Below are positions 45,886 to 54,498 of a stretch of 64,000 nucleotides of DNA, piece after piece (the stretch's first letter is position 1; every line of letters begins with the position of its first letter). The stretch is taken from positions 1-64,000 of the forward strand of contig CAJYJO010000002.1 in assembly GCA_913774845.1 (NCBI GenBank), read 5' to 3'. Below the pieces are notes generated by a model. That model saw nothing but the letters and a program-made list of their open reading frames with translations. It made no database searches and was not told where the DNA came from. Both the position numbers and the translations under genes were made by a program. Origin of the DNA: an uncultured Microbacterium sp. Its GTDB lineage: Bacteria > Actinomycetota > Actinomycetes > Actinomycetales > Microbacteriaceae.

Positions 45886-45979
45886 AACAGCTCCGGCAAC
45901 GAGCACGGCCGGGGCGGGGGCGGGCCTCTGCGGGAGACGCCGACGCCCCCACCACGAGGGCGGGGGCGTCGGGCGCGAC

Positions 45980-48070
45980 TCAGGATGCCGAGGGCGGCGT
46001 CTTCTTCTGTTTCTGCGCCGGGATCTCGGCCACCGGCCGGCCGCTGCGCGACTGTCCGGGCAGCGGTCGGGAGCGGCGACCGTAGATGAGCTCGGACGAA
46101 TCGAGCAGCCACGGGACGAGGGTGATCGAGACGCCGTGCACGAGCATGAGCTGCTGCGCGAGACGACGCGAGCGGCGGTTGTGCAGGATCGACTCCCACC
46201 AGTGGCCCACGATGAACTGCGGCAGGTAGACGGTCACCACGGCGGAGCCGTTGTTCTCGCGGTACTTCTTGATGAACGTCGACACCGGCGAGCTGTACGT
46301 GCGGTACGGAGAGTCGATGATGACCAGGGGGAGCGGCATGTCGTGCTCCGCCCACTCCCGCTGTAGTTTCGCGGCGTCCTCGTCGGTGATGGCGACGTGC
46401 ACCGCGAGGGTCTTGTCGTGGTTGGCGGCGAGGGCGTAGTCGATGGCCTTCATCACGGGCTTCTGCAGGCGGTTCACCAGCACGATCGCCACGTCTCCCG
46501 AGGAGCCGAAGTGCACGTCGTCGTCCATGCGGATCTCGTGCTCGACGTCGCGGTAGTAGCGGTTCACGCCGATCATCAGCACCGCCAGGATCGGGATGGC
46601 GATGAAGACCAGCCAGGCGCCGTGCGTGAACTTCGTGATCGTCACGATGACGAGCACGAGCACGGTCATGCCGGCGCCGATCGAGTTGATCCACAGGCCC
46701 GAGATCGCCGAGCGGCGCTCGATCGCCGCGGACTGCTGCTTCGCGGCCTCGGGGGGCAGGTCTTTCAGGCCGCTCAGCACGCGACGCCAGTGCTTGACCA
46801 TGCCGATCTGGCCGAGCGAGAACGACACGAAGACGCCGATGATGTAGAGCTGGATCAGCGTGGTGAGGTTGGCCTGGTACACGATCAGCACGCCGATGGC
46901 GACGATGCCGAGGATGATCATGCCGTTGGAGTACACCAGGCGGTCACCGCGGGTGTTGAGCGCCTTGGGGGCATAGCCGTCGCGAGCGAGCACCGAGCCC
47001 AGCAGCGGGAAGCCGTTGAACGCCGTGTTCGCGGCGAGCAGGAGGACGCACGCCGTGGCCGCCTGGATCACGAAGAAGAAGACGCTGCCCGAGCCGAACG
47101 TCGCCGCCGCGACCTGGGCCATCAGGCTCGGTTGCGGATTGTTGACGCAGTCGAAGCCGATCAGGTGACAGGGGTTCTCGGCGTAGTGCACGTTCGCGAT
47201 GAGAGCCAGCACGGTCAGACCGGCGAACAGCGCGATGGCGATGCCGCCCATCATCGTCAGCGTCGTCTGGGCGTTGCGGATCTTCGGCATCCGGAACGCG
47301 GGCACGCCGTTCGACACGGCCTCGACGCCCGTGAGGGCGGAGCACCCGCTCGAGAACGCGCGCAGGATGAGCAGGATGAGCGCGGCCTGCGTCAGCGTTT
47401 CGGCCTGAACGGCGTAGTCGGCGCTCGCGGCACGGGGGGCATCGCCCAGGAACGTGCGGGCGAGGCCGACGACGATCATCAGCGCGACCGAGCCGATGAA
47501 GACGTAGGTCGGGATCGCGAAGACGCTCGACGCCTCGCGCACGCCGCGCAGGTTGACGATGACGATGAGGATCACGAACCCGACGGCGATCTCGACCCGG
47601 AACGGGTTCAGCTCCGGCAGCGCCGAGATGATGTTGTCGACCCCGGATGCCACCGACACGGCGACCGTGAGCACGTAGTCGACGAGAAGGGCCGCCGCCA
47701 CCACGACACCGGGCACCTCGCCGAGGTTCTTGCTGGCGACCTCGTAGTCGCCGCCGCCCGAGGGGTAGGCCTTGATGAGCTGGCGGTAGCTCAGCACCAC
47801 GACGACCAGCAACACGACGACGGCCACCGCGACCCACGGGCTGAGCGTCAGCAGGGCCGTTCCGCCGATGAGCAGGATCATCAGCAACTCCTGCGGCGCG
47901 TATGCCACGGAGGACAGCGCGTCGGAGGCGAAGATCGGCAACGCCATCTTCTTCGGGAGGAGCTGCTCGTCGAGTTTCTCCGACGTGAGGGGCTCGCCGA
48001 TCAGGATGCGTTTCGCGATCGGCGTCTCTTCGCCGTCAACGCGACTTTCGTCAGTCACGGCGCGCGACAT
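45980..48070 (-). CDS. APC-family potassium uptake protein (KimA-like)
   Basis: A 696-residue transporter of the APC superfamily. The N-terminal LPKKMALPIFASDALSSVAYAPQELLMIL and YRQLIKAYPSGGGDYEVASKNLG are the signature of the KimA/YdaO potassium-proton symporter group. About twelve transmembrane helices are followed by a soluble C-terminal domain (residues about 500-660, DVAIVLVNRLQKPVMKAIDYALAA), the part that binds c-di-AMP in KimA. Start options are GTG 48079, ATG 48070 and GTG 48058; none has a clear ribosome-binding site and ATG is chosen. With Kdp nearby it provides a second potassium route. Confidence 0.87.
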   Translation of the reverse strand: MSRAVTDESRVDGEETPIAKRILIGEPLTSEKLDEQLLPKKMALPIFASDALSSVAYAPQELLMILLIGGTALLTLSPWVAVAVVVLLVVVVLSYRQLIKAYPSGGGDYEVASKNLGEVPGVVVAAALLVDYVLTVAVSVASGVDNIISALPELNPFRVEIAVGFVILIVIVNLRGVREASSVFAIPTYVFIGSVALMIVVGLARTFLGDAPRAASADYAVQAETLTQAALILLILRAFSSGCSALTGVEAVSNGVPAFRMPKIRNAQTTLTMMGGIAIALFAGLTVLALIANVHYAENPCHLIGFDCVNNPQPSLMAQVAAATFGSGSVFFFVIQAATACVLLLAANTAFNGFPLLGSVLARDGYAPKALNTRGDRLVYSNGMIILGIVAIGVLIVYQANLTTLIQLYIIGVFVSFSLGQIGMVKHWRRVLSGLKDLPPEAAKQQSAAIERRSAISGLWINSIGAGMTVLVLVIVTITKFTHGAWLVFIAIPILAVLMIGVNRYYRDVEHEIRMDDDVHFGSSGDVAIVLVNRLQKPVMKAIDYALAANHDKTLAVHVAITDEDAAKLQREWAEHDMPLPLVIIDSPYRTYSSPVSTFIKKYRENNGSAVVTVYLPQFIVGHWWESILHNRRSRRLAQQLMLVHGVSITLVPWLLDSSELIYGRRSRPLPGQSRSGRPVAEIPAQKQKKTPPSAS

Positions 48071-48141
48071 TACGCGCACTGGACGCCGCGCGCAATCCGA
48101 CGCGCACGCTGTTCAACGCATGGTCGCCGGACCGTGATCCG

Positions 48142-48218
48142 GCCGTGCCCTGCTGCAGAGCAGGAAACGCTCCTTCCGCGGCGATATTCCCGCCCCTTCC
48201 CCCGCAGCAGGGCACGGC
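48142..48218. promoter_or_regulatory. Long hairpin upstream of the KimA-like gene
   Basis: Arms GCCGTGCCCTGCTGC (48142-48156) and GCAGCAGGGCACGGC (48204-48218) are a perfect 15-bp inverted repeat around a 47-nt loop. It is 72-148 bp upstream of the transporter start, in a 278-bp divergent intergenic region. A 5' leader element is the obvious idea, but I cannot match it to the c-di-AMP (ydaO) riboswitch consensus. Confidence 0.5.
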
Positions 48219-48357
48219 TGGCGACGGCGAGTAGCGACCACGGTGCCGCGAGCGCCGCGAGGATCGTTTACGTTCCGGCCCCGATCTGCCTCGACGGCGG
48301 AGCACCCGTCGCGGTGGTTGCCACCGGCGCCGCCTAGGCTGGTCGGGGAGGAGCCGG

Positions 48358-48948
48358 ATGTCGTCGAGAGCAGGGCGCGCGCAGCGGGCGGGGCGCGGCG
48401 TGGCCGCAGCCGCGGTCGCGACGTTCGCGGCGACCCTCTCGCACTCCGCGGTCTCGGCCGAGCGCCCGCCGCTCGTCAACATCGTGCTGGCGCTGTGCCT
48501 CGCCGCTCCCGTGTGCGTGCTGCTCGCGGGCCGCGCCATGTCGTGGACCCGGCTCTCGCTCGCGGTGGTGCTCAGCCAGGCGCTCTTCCACGCGCTGCTC
48601 GTGCTCGATCTGCAGGGCGGCCTCCTGCCGGTCGGTCACCACGCGACCACGGCGCTCTTCAGCCCCACGGGTGCACACAGCGCGTCGGCTCACGCGGCGG
48701 AGTCCCCGTGGATGTGGGCGGCGCACGCTCTGGCCGCACTCGTGACGATCGTCGCCCTCGGCCGGGGCGAGCGCGCGGTGCAGGCGATCGTGCACTTCTT
48801 CGTCGCCGCGTTCCGCGCGCTGCGACCTCTCACGGGACTGCCTCCGCGGACGGATGCCGCTCCCGCGGCGCCCGAGGCTCTGCTTCTGACCAGGGCGATG
48901 ACGGTGTTGTCGCCGATGAGGCACCGGGGTCCGCCGCGCGCGGCGTGA
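48358..48948 (+). CDS. Histidine-containing membrane protein of the copper cluster
   Basis: A 196-residue protein with four or so hydrophobic segments and a loop rich in His and Ser (VGHHATTALFSPTGAHSASA, then HAAESPWMWAAHALAAL). It precedes ycnI- and copC-like genes on the same strand, so a copper-related role is plausible. GGGGAGGAG gives good spacing to ATG 48358, and TAGGCT lies at 48335-48340. Confidence 0.65.
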   Translation: MSSRAGRAQRAGRGVAAAAVATFAATLSHSAVSAERPPLVNIVLALCLAAPVCVLLAGRAMSWTRLSLAVVLSQALFHALLVLDLQGGLLPVGHHATTALFSPTGAHSASAHAAESPWMWAAHALAALVTIVALGRGERAVQAIVHFFVAAFRALRPLTGLPPRTDAAPAAPEALLLTRAMTVLSPMRHRGPPRAA

Positions 48949-49011
48949 CTCCTCTTCCTCCCATCGCGCATGAGCGCCGTCTTGGCGTGCGCCTGTTCAG
49001 AAAGCTCATCT

Positions 49012-49758
49012 ATGTCTCGAAACACCCTTCTCCGTCGTGCCCTCGTCGGTCTCGCCGCCGGCGCGGCCCTGGCCATCGCCGTCCCCCTCGCCGCGTCGGC
49101 CCACGTCACCGTGAACCCCAACACCGCCACACCCGGCAGCTACGCGACCGTCAACTTCCGCGTCCCGACCGAGTCCGAGACGGCCTCGACCGTCAAGCTC
49201 GAGGTCAGCCTGCCCACCGACACCCCGCTGAGTGCCGTGCTCGTGCAGCCCGTTCCGGGGTGGACCGCCACGGTCGAGAAGGGCGCGCTGCCCGCACCGG
49301 TCGAGGTGGAGGGCAACACCATCAGCGAGGCCCCGCTGAAGATCGTCTGGCAGGCCGACCCGGGCGTGGGCATCGGTCAGGACCAGTTCCAGATCTTCTC
49401 GGCCGTGCTCGGTCCCGTGCCCGACACCGGACACCTCGTGCTGCCGGCCGCCCAGTCCTACTCCGACGGCTCGGTGGTCGACTGGGCCGCCACTCCTGAC
49501 GAGGTCGCCGCGGACGACACGCTCGAGCCCGCGCCGGTGCTCTACATCAACGACACCCCGCCCTCGGGGGAGCACAGCCACAGCCACGGCTCGGCCACGG
49601 CCGCTCCGGCGGAGGAGGATCACTCGGCCATGGCCGCGAGCTCCACGTCGGACTCCTCGGGAGTCGCGCTCGGTCTGAGCATCGCCGCGCTCGTGGTCGC
49701 CGCAGCGGGTGCCGTTCTCGGTGCCCTCGCCTTCGCTCGTCGCCCGAAGCGCGGCTGA
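49012..49758 (+). CDS. YcnI family copper-binding protein
   Basis: A 248-residue secreted, membrane-anchored protein. The signal peptide is cleaved after ASA, leaving His31 (HVTVNPNTA) at the mature N-terminus, the position that binds copper in YcnI (DUF1775). A His/Ser-rich linker (SGEHSHSHGS) and a C-terminal helix followed by RRPKRG anchor it on the cell surface. CopC follows after one base. Confidence 0.9.
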   Translation: MSRNTLLRRALVGLAAGAALAIAVPLAASAHVTVNPNTATPGSYATVNFRVPTESETASTVKLEVSLPTDTPLSAVLVQPVPGWTATVEKGALPAPVEVEGNTISEAPLKIVWQADPGVGIGQDQFQIFSAVLGPVPDTGHLVLPAAQSYSDGSVVDWAATPDEVAADDTLEPAPVLYINDTPPSGEHSHSHGSATAAPAEEDHSAMAASSTSDSSGVALGLSIAALVVAAAGAVLGALAFARRPKRG

Positions 49759-49759
49759 C

Positions 49760-50347
49760 ATGCGCACCCCGTCCGTACGGACCAGGGTCCTGGCCGCGGC
49801 GGCGTTCCTCGTCGCCGCGGCCGGGGCCGCCCTGGGTGGCGCTCAGGCCGCCTCGGCGCACGACAGCCTCGTCTCGTCGTCACCCGCTTCGGGGGACAGC
49901 GTCTCCTCGCTGTCCGAGGTGACGCTGGACTTCAGCGCGAACCTGCTCGGCTACGACGGCGGCAACATCGTGATCGTCCTCGGGCCCGACGGGCGGCACT
50001 ACGAGACGGAGTGCGTCGCCCTGGCCGGTCCGACCCTGACGCTCCCGGTCGCCCTCGGGCAGCCCGGGGAGTACTCGGTCGAGTGGCGTGCCGTCTCGTC
50101 CGACGGCCACCCCGTCTCCGGTGTCATCCCGTTCACGTACACCGGAGCGAGCACCTCGGAGGGCGCGAGCACCTCTCCCTGCGCCGCGGCCGTCGGAGCC
50201 GACGAGGCAGCGTCGACGACCGACGATTCGCCGGAGTCCGGCGGGCTCTCGGGCCTGACACTCGGCCTGCTCGTGGGCGGTGGAGCGGTGGTCGTGGTCG
50301 GCATCCTGGTGGTCGTCATCCTCCGCACCCGCTCGCGGGAGGACTGA
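49760..50347 (+). CDS. copC: CopC-domain copper resistance protein
   Basis: A 195-residue protein with signal peptide and mature N-terminal His34 (HDSLVSSSPASGDSVSSLSE). The CopC beta-sandwich ends with the conserved VEWRAVSSDGHPVSGVIPFTYTG. A Ser/Glu linker precedes a C-terminal transmembrane helix and basic stop-transfer. Start ATG is one base after the YcnI stop. There is no fused CopD domain. Likely a periplasm-side copper carrier in the cell envelope. Confidence 0.9.
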   Translation: MRTPSVRTRVLAAAAFLVAAAGAALGGAQAASAHDSLVSSSPASGDSVSSLSEVTLDFSANLLGYDGGNIVIVLGPDGRHYETECVALAGPTLTLPVALGQPGEYSVEWRAVSSDGHPVSGVIPFTYTGASTSEGASTSPCAAAVGADEAASTTDDSPESGGLSGLTLGLLVGGGAVVVVGILVVVILRTRSRED

Positions 50348-50430
50348 GCGGCGCGGCCGGGGAGGTCGCTCGCCGGTCGCGCGACCGCTGCCCCGTCCGT
50401 GCCCGGTGCGCCGTCGGGGCCGGATGCCGC

Positions 50431-50640
50431 GGATGCGGACCGGCGCGCCGGATGCGGACGTGCCGGGTCTTGGCATCCGCATCCGTGGTCCGGGTCCGAA
50501 TTCGCTGCAGTCGTTGCGCCCGGCGGTACCGCGCGGGCAGTCGCCGCGTCCGCGCCATGGATGCGGACCGGTGCACCGGATGCGGATGTGCCGGGTCGCG
50601 GCATCCGCATCCGTTGTGCGGGCCCGAATCCGTCGCAGCC
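50431..50640. repeat. Duplicated hairpin-forming repeat downstream of copC
   Basis: The 315-bp gap 50348-50662 carries no gene. Two copies of an about 82-bp block lie at 50431-50512 and 50559-50640 (period 128). Each contains GGATGCGGAC(C) twice and GGCATCCGCATCCG once, so each can fold on itself. Confidence 0.8.
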
Positions 50641-50662
50641 CGCGCCGTCCGCGGGCCCCGCG

Positions 50663-51538
50663 CTACAGCTGCGAGCCCGACACCGCGAAGGTGTCGCAGG
50701 CGTTCACGCCACCGTCGCGCCCGGCGTCGAACCACCGCTGACGCTGCTCGCTCGAGCCGTGCGTGAAGCTCTCGGGATTGACGACCCCGCCCGACTCGGC
50801 CTGGATGTGGTCGTCGCCGACGGCCGCGGCCGCGGCCAGCGCGTCGCTGATCTGCGTCTGCGTGGGCGGCTGCAGGTACGGCGTGCCGTTCTCGTCGACC
50901 TGTTCGCCGGCGGCGGCGACCCACGCCCCGGCGTAGCAGTCTGCCTGCAGCTCGGTGCGCACGCCGTTGCTGTCGGGTCCGGTGCCGTTGTTCGGGTACT
51001 CCTGCATCACACCGGTGAGGTTCTGCACGTGGTGGCCGTACTCGTGCGCGAGCACGTAGAGCTGCGCGAGGGGTCCCGCGGTCGTGTCGAACTGCTCGCG
51101 GAGGATCGAGAAGAAGGTCGGATCGACGTACACCGTCTCGTCGGGCGGGCAGTAGAACGGCCCCGTCGCGTTCGAGGCGGTGCCGCACGAGCTCGACGTC
51201 GCCTGGTCCACGATGATGAGCTGCGGGGCGCGATACCCGTCGAGCCGCTCGGCCCAGAACTGATCGATGCTCAACGACGCGGCCGCCAGGCGGCAGGAGT
51301 CGTCGGTGTTGGCATCCTGACCGGTCTCGCAGTTCGCGATCTCCTCGCCGCCGCTCTGCGGACCGACCGGTGCCGCCCCGCCGCCGAGCAGCGGCGTCAG
51401 GTCGGTGCCGGTGAAGGCCGAGAACAGCAGCACGATGATCGCGCCGAGACCGACCGTGCCGCCGCCGATGGCCGCCACGGTGCCGCCGCGACGTTTGGCG
51501 GTGTTCCCGCCGACGCGGGCGTTGTCGTTGAAAGTCAC
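50663..51538 (-). CDS. Neutral zinc metallopeptidase (YpfJ family)
   Basis: A 291-residue membrane-anchored protein. A short cytoplasmic N-terminus rich in Arg/Asn is followed by one transmembrane helix (residues about 22-42). The extracytoplasmic domain has the zinc motif HEYGHH near residue 168 and the ELQADCYAGAW segment that supplies the third ligand. PPDETVYVDPTFF is also typical. GTG 51538 is selected because family similarity starts at TFNDNARVGG; its ribosome-binding site (GAGGAG) is rather distant. Confidence 0.87.
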   Translation of the reverse strand: MTFNDNARVGGNTAKRRGGTVAAIGGGTVGLGAIIVLLFSAFTGTDLTPLLGGGAAPVGPQSGGEEIANCETGQDANTDDSCRLAAASLSIDQFWAERLDGYRAPQLIIVDQATSSSCGTASNATGPFYCPPDETVYVDPTFFSILREQFDTTAGPLAQLYVLAHEYGHHVQNLTGVMQEYPNNGTGPDSNGVRTELQADCYAGAWVAAAGEQVDENGTPYLQPPTQTQISDALAAAAAVGDDHIQAESGGVVNPESFTHGSSEQRQRWFDAGRDGGVNACDTFAVSGSQL

Positions 51539-51744
51539 GGCCGTGACGGTACTCCTCCGTCCTCCCGGTGTTGAGGGGGTGGATTTCTCGCTGCGATCGG
51601 GTCGCGGTTTCACGGTTGCCCCGCCCGTGCAAGCCCTCGCTTCGGCGACGGTCCTCGCATAGCTTCGCGGCCGAGAAGCAACGCGGCCCCGGGCCCATCG
51701 GGGGTCGCCGGTTGTGTCGAGGGGCTCAGCCACCTCGGATCGGA

Positions 51745-51769
51745 GGTCCCTGAGCCTGTCGAAGGGACC
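51745..51769. repeat. REP-like palindrome between peptidase and amidohydrolase genes
   Basis: A perfect GGTCCCT-type 25-bp copy, the same sequence as those inside kdpB, with a degenerate half-copy of the GGTGGCT type (GGGGCTCAGCCACC) just before it at 51720-51733. Confidence 0.9.
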
Positions 51770-51793
51770 GGAACCATCCCGCGCCCGGCAGCC

Positions 51794-53008
51794 TCAGCCG
51801 AGGAACTCCCGCGCCGCCACGACGAGGTTCTCGACACCGCGATCGATCGTCGGCTGCATCACGGGCGCGAAATACGGCGAGTGGTTCGTCGGGATGTCGC
51901 GTTCGATCGTTCCGCCGGCGAGGGCGTCGGCGAAGATCTGCGGGTCGACGCCGCCCCAGAACCAGAAGACCAGCGGGGCGCCCGACTCCCGCGCGAACCA
52001 CGACACGTCCTCGCTGCCGGTGAACATGCCGGGGTCGACGACCGACGTCTCGCCGAACGCGCCGCGGAAGGCGGCGGTGAGGCGGGCCGTGGCATCCGGG
52101 TCGTTGATCGTCGGCGGCAGCGAGTGATCGGTGGTGATGGTGGGCGTCTGCTCGGCGCCCGACGCCTCGGCCTCGGCACGGACGATGCGCTCGACCTTGT
52201 TCATCACGCGCTCGCGTGCGACGTCGTCGGGGTAGCGCAGGCTCAGCTCGAGCTTCGCCTCGGCGGGGATGATGTTGTTCTTCAGGCCCGCGTGGATCGA
52301 GCCGACCGTGACGACGGCGACATCGCGCGGGTCGACCTCGCGCGAGACGACGGTCTGCAGGCGCATGACGGTGGCGGCCGCCATCACGACCGGGTCGATC
52401 GTGGAGTGCGGGCGCGAGCCGTGACCGCCGCGACCGTGCAGCACGACGGTGAGCCCGTCGGATGCCGCCATCTGCGTGCCCGGGCGCACCCCGATCATCC
52501 CGGCGGGCAGGGGCGTGACGTGCTGGCCCAGCACGACGTCGGGCTTCGGGTACCGGTCGAGGACGCCGTCGGCGATCATCGCCTGCGAGCCGGCGCCGTA
52601 CTCCTCGGCCGGCTGGAACACGGCGACGACCGTGCCCGACCACTCCTCGCGCGTGGCGGCGAGACGCTCGAGCGCGCCGATGAGGGCGGTGACGTGCATG
52701 TCGTGCCCGCAGGCGTGCATGACGGGCACGGCGTTCCCGGCCGGGTCGGTGCCGCGCGCGGTGCTGGCGTAGGCCAGGCCGGTCTGCTCCTCGACCGGGA
52801 GGCCGTCCATGTCGGCGCGCAACCACACCACCGGCCCGTCGCCGTTGCGGATGGTCGTGACCACGCCCGTGCGGCCGACGCCCTCCTCGACCTCGAGCCC
52901 GAGATCGGCGAGGTGGCGGGCGATGACGCCCGCCGTCCGCGTCTCCTGGAACGACAGTTCGGGGTGGGAGTGCAGGTCGGTGTAGAGGCTTTCGAGGTCG
53001 ACGCTCAT
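51794..53008 (-). CDS. M20D family amidohydrolase
   Basis: A 404-residue metal-dependent amidohydrolase of the IAA-amino acid hydrolase / hippurate hydrolase / N-acyl amino acid deacetylase group. Metal motifs: LRADMDGLPV, MHACGHDMHV and QPAEEYGAG. Dimerisation insert GLTVVLHGRGGHGSRPH is present. The substrate is not predictable. ATG 53008 is preceded by TAGGCT (53021-53016) at 7 nt and by GGAGG, so the start is clear. Confidence 0.9.
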   Translation of the reverse strand: MSVDLESLYTDLHSHPELSFQETRTAGVIARHLADLGLEVEEGVGRTGVVTTIRNGDGPVVWLRADMDGLPVEEQTGLAYASTARGTDPAGNAVPVMHACGHDMHVTALIGALERLAATREEWSGTVVAVFQPAEEYGAGSQAMIADGVLDRYPKPDVVLGQHVTPLPAGMIGVRPGTQMAASDGLTVVLHGRGGHGSRPHSTIDPVVMAAATVMRLQTVVSREVDPRDVAVVTVGSIHAGLKNNIIPAEAKLELSLRYPDDVARERVMNKVERIVRAEAEASGAEQTPTITTDHSLPPTINDPDATARLTAAFRGAFGETSVVDPGMFTGSEDVSWFARESGAPLVFWFWGGVDPQIFADALAGGTIERDIPTNHSPYFAPVMQPTIDRGVENLVVAAREFLG

Positions 53009-53075
53009 GCCTCCGAGCCTAGTTCGCCGCGCCGCCCGGCGGTCGGGGTGCCTCCGCGGCATCCGCTGCACGTCC

Positions 53076-53137
53076 GTCGAGTGTCCAGAACACCCGGACG
53101 CCTCGGAGCCTCGTCCCGGGTGTCGTGGACACTCGAC
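53076..53137. repeat. Second copy of the GTGTCCAGAACACCC hairpin repeat
   Basis: Left arm 53076-53099 matches the left arm at 45831-45851 and extends it by three bases on the 5' side; the right arm 53113-53137 is an imperfect complement (one extra base and two changes). It lies between divergent genes, where no terminator is needed. Confidence 0.75.
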
Positions 53138-53230
53138 GAGAGGCGACGACGCGGCCACGGGCGGTACCGGATGCCGAGCACCCGCGCAACCCATCCGTTC
53201 CGGTCAGGTCGGGCGACCACGCTTCTGCGC

Positions 53231-54424
53231 ATGACCACGACACACTTCGACTACCTCATCGTCGGCGGCGGGATGGTCGCCGACACCGCCGCGCGCGGCA
53301 TCCGCGAGATCGACTCGGACGGGTCGATCGGCATCCTGAGCGACGACGTCGACGAGCCCTACACGCGTCCGGCCCTGAGCAAGAAGCTGTGGACCGACGA
53401 GGAGTTCACGTGGGAGAAGGTGCCGCTCGGCACCGCCGAGGACACCGGCGCCGACGTGCGCCTGCGCACCCGTGCGACGGCCATCCGTCCCGACGAGAAG
53501 GAAGTGGATGCCGGCGACGAGACGTTCTCGTTCGGCAAGCTCCTCCTCGCGACCGGCGGAAAGCCCGTCGCCCTGCCGATCGAGGACCACTCCGACGGAG
53601 AGCGGGCGCTGTCGTTCCGCACCGCCGAGGACTACCGGCGCCTGCGCGCCCTCGCGAAGGACGTCGACCGCATCGCCGTCGTGGGCGGCGGGTACATCGG
53701 CTCCGAGCTCGCCGCCGCGCTCGTGCAGAACGGTGTCGACACGGTGCTGATCCACACCGGTGCCGTCCTGGGCGACGCCGTCTTCCCCGCGGCTCTCGCC
53801 GAGCGGTTCGAGAAGCTGTTCCGCGACGCGGGCGTCGAGATCGTCGCTGGTTCGAAGGTCGCGGGCGGTCGGGCGGATGCCGAGGGCGTCCGGCTCGAAC
53901 TCGAGAACGGCGACGAGGTGCGCGCCGACGCGGTCGTCAGCGGCCTCGGCATCGACGTCGCGACCGACCTCGCCGAGCAGGCCGGTCTGACCGTCGAGGA
54001 CGGCGTCGTGGTCGACGCGCAGCTGCGGACCTCGTCCGATCGCGTCTGGGCCGCCGGCGACGTCGCGAACTACCCCGACCGGCTGCTCGGGCGCCGCCGG
54101 GTGGAGCACGTCGACAACGCCAACGAGCAGGGCAAGGCCGCGGGCCGCAACCTCGCGGGCGCCGCCGAGGCGTACACGCACACGCCTTACTACTACTCCG
54201 CCGTCTTCGGCATCCGGTACGAGGCCGTCGGCACGCTCGACTCCTCGCTAGAGACCGTGGAGGACTGGATCGACGCCGAGCGCGGCGTCGTCTACTACCT
54301 CGACGACGGCCGCGTGGTGGGTGTGCTGCTGTGGAACGTCGAAGATGCCCGCGACGCCGCTCGCGCGGTCCTCGCGGACGCCGACACCCTCACGCGCGAC
54401 GACCTCGCGGGGCGCATCCGCTGA
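53231..54424 (+). CDS. FAD/NAD(P)-dependent ferredoxin reductase-like oxidoreductase
   Basis: A 397-residue flavoprotein of the rubredoxin/ferredoxin reductase type. The FAD fingerprint is YLIVGGGMVADTAARGI at the start, the NAD(P) Rossmann motif is IAVVGGGYIGSELAAAL near residue 153, and RVWAAGDVANYPD is the second FAD site. The C-terminal reductase domain contains YEAVGTLD and a tail with LLWNVEDARDAARA. The electron-carrier partner is not encoded nearby. Confidence 0.88.
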   Translation: MTTTHFDYLIVGGGMVADTAARGIREIDSDGSIGILSDDVDEPYTRPALSKKLWTDEEFTWEKVPLGTAEDTGADVRLRTRATAIRPDEKEVDAGDETFSFGKLLLATGGKPVALPIEDHSDGERALSFRTAEDYRRLRALAKDVDRIAVVGGGYIGSELAAALVQNGVDTVLIHTGAVLGDAVFPAALAERFEKLFRDAGVEIVAGSKVAGGRADAEGVRLELENGDEVRADAVVSGLGIDVATDLAEQAGLTVEDGVVVDAQLRTSSDRVWAAGDVANYPDRLLGRRRVEHVDNANEQGKAAGRNLAGAAEAYTHTPYYYSAVFGIRYEAVGTLDSSLETVEDWIDAERGVVYYLDDGRVVGVLLWNVEDARDAARAVLADADTLTRDDLAGRIR

Positions 54425-54498
54425 CGACGGGCTCTTGACGTGCGGGCTACCCTGGATCGAAACCGCGAGTGTCGTGGTGTGTGAACACAGGAGCTCGC

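Noticed and set aside
48080-48357. c-di-AMP (ydaO-type) riboswitch upstream of the KimA-like gene
   Set aside because: I could not find the conserved sequence blocks of that riboswitch on the minus strand; only the long hairpin is evident. A covariance-model search would settle it.
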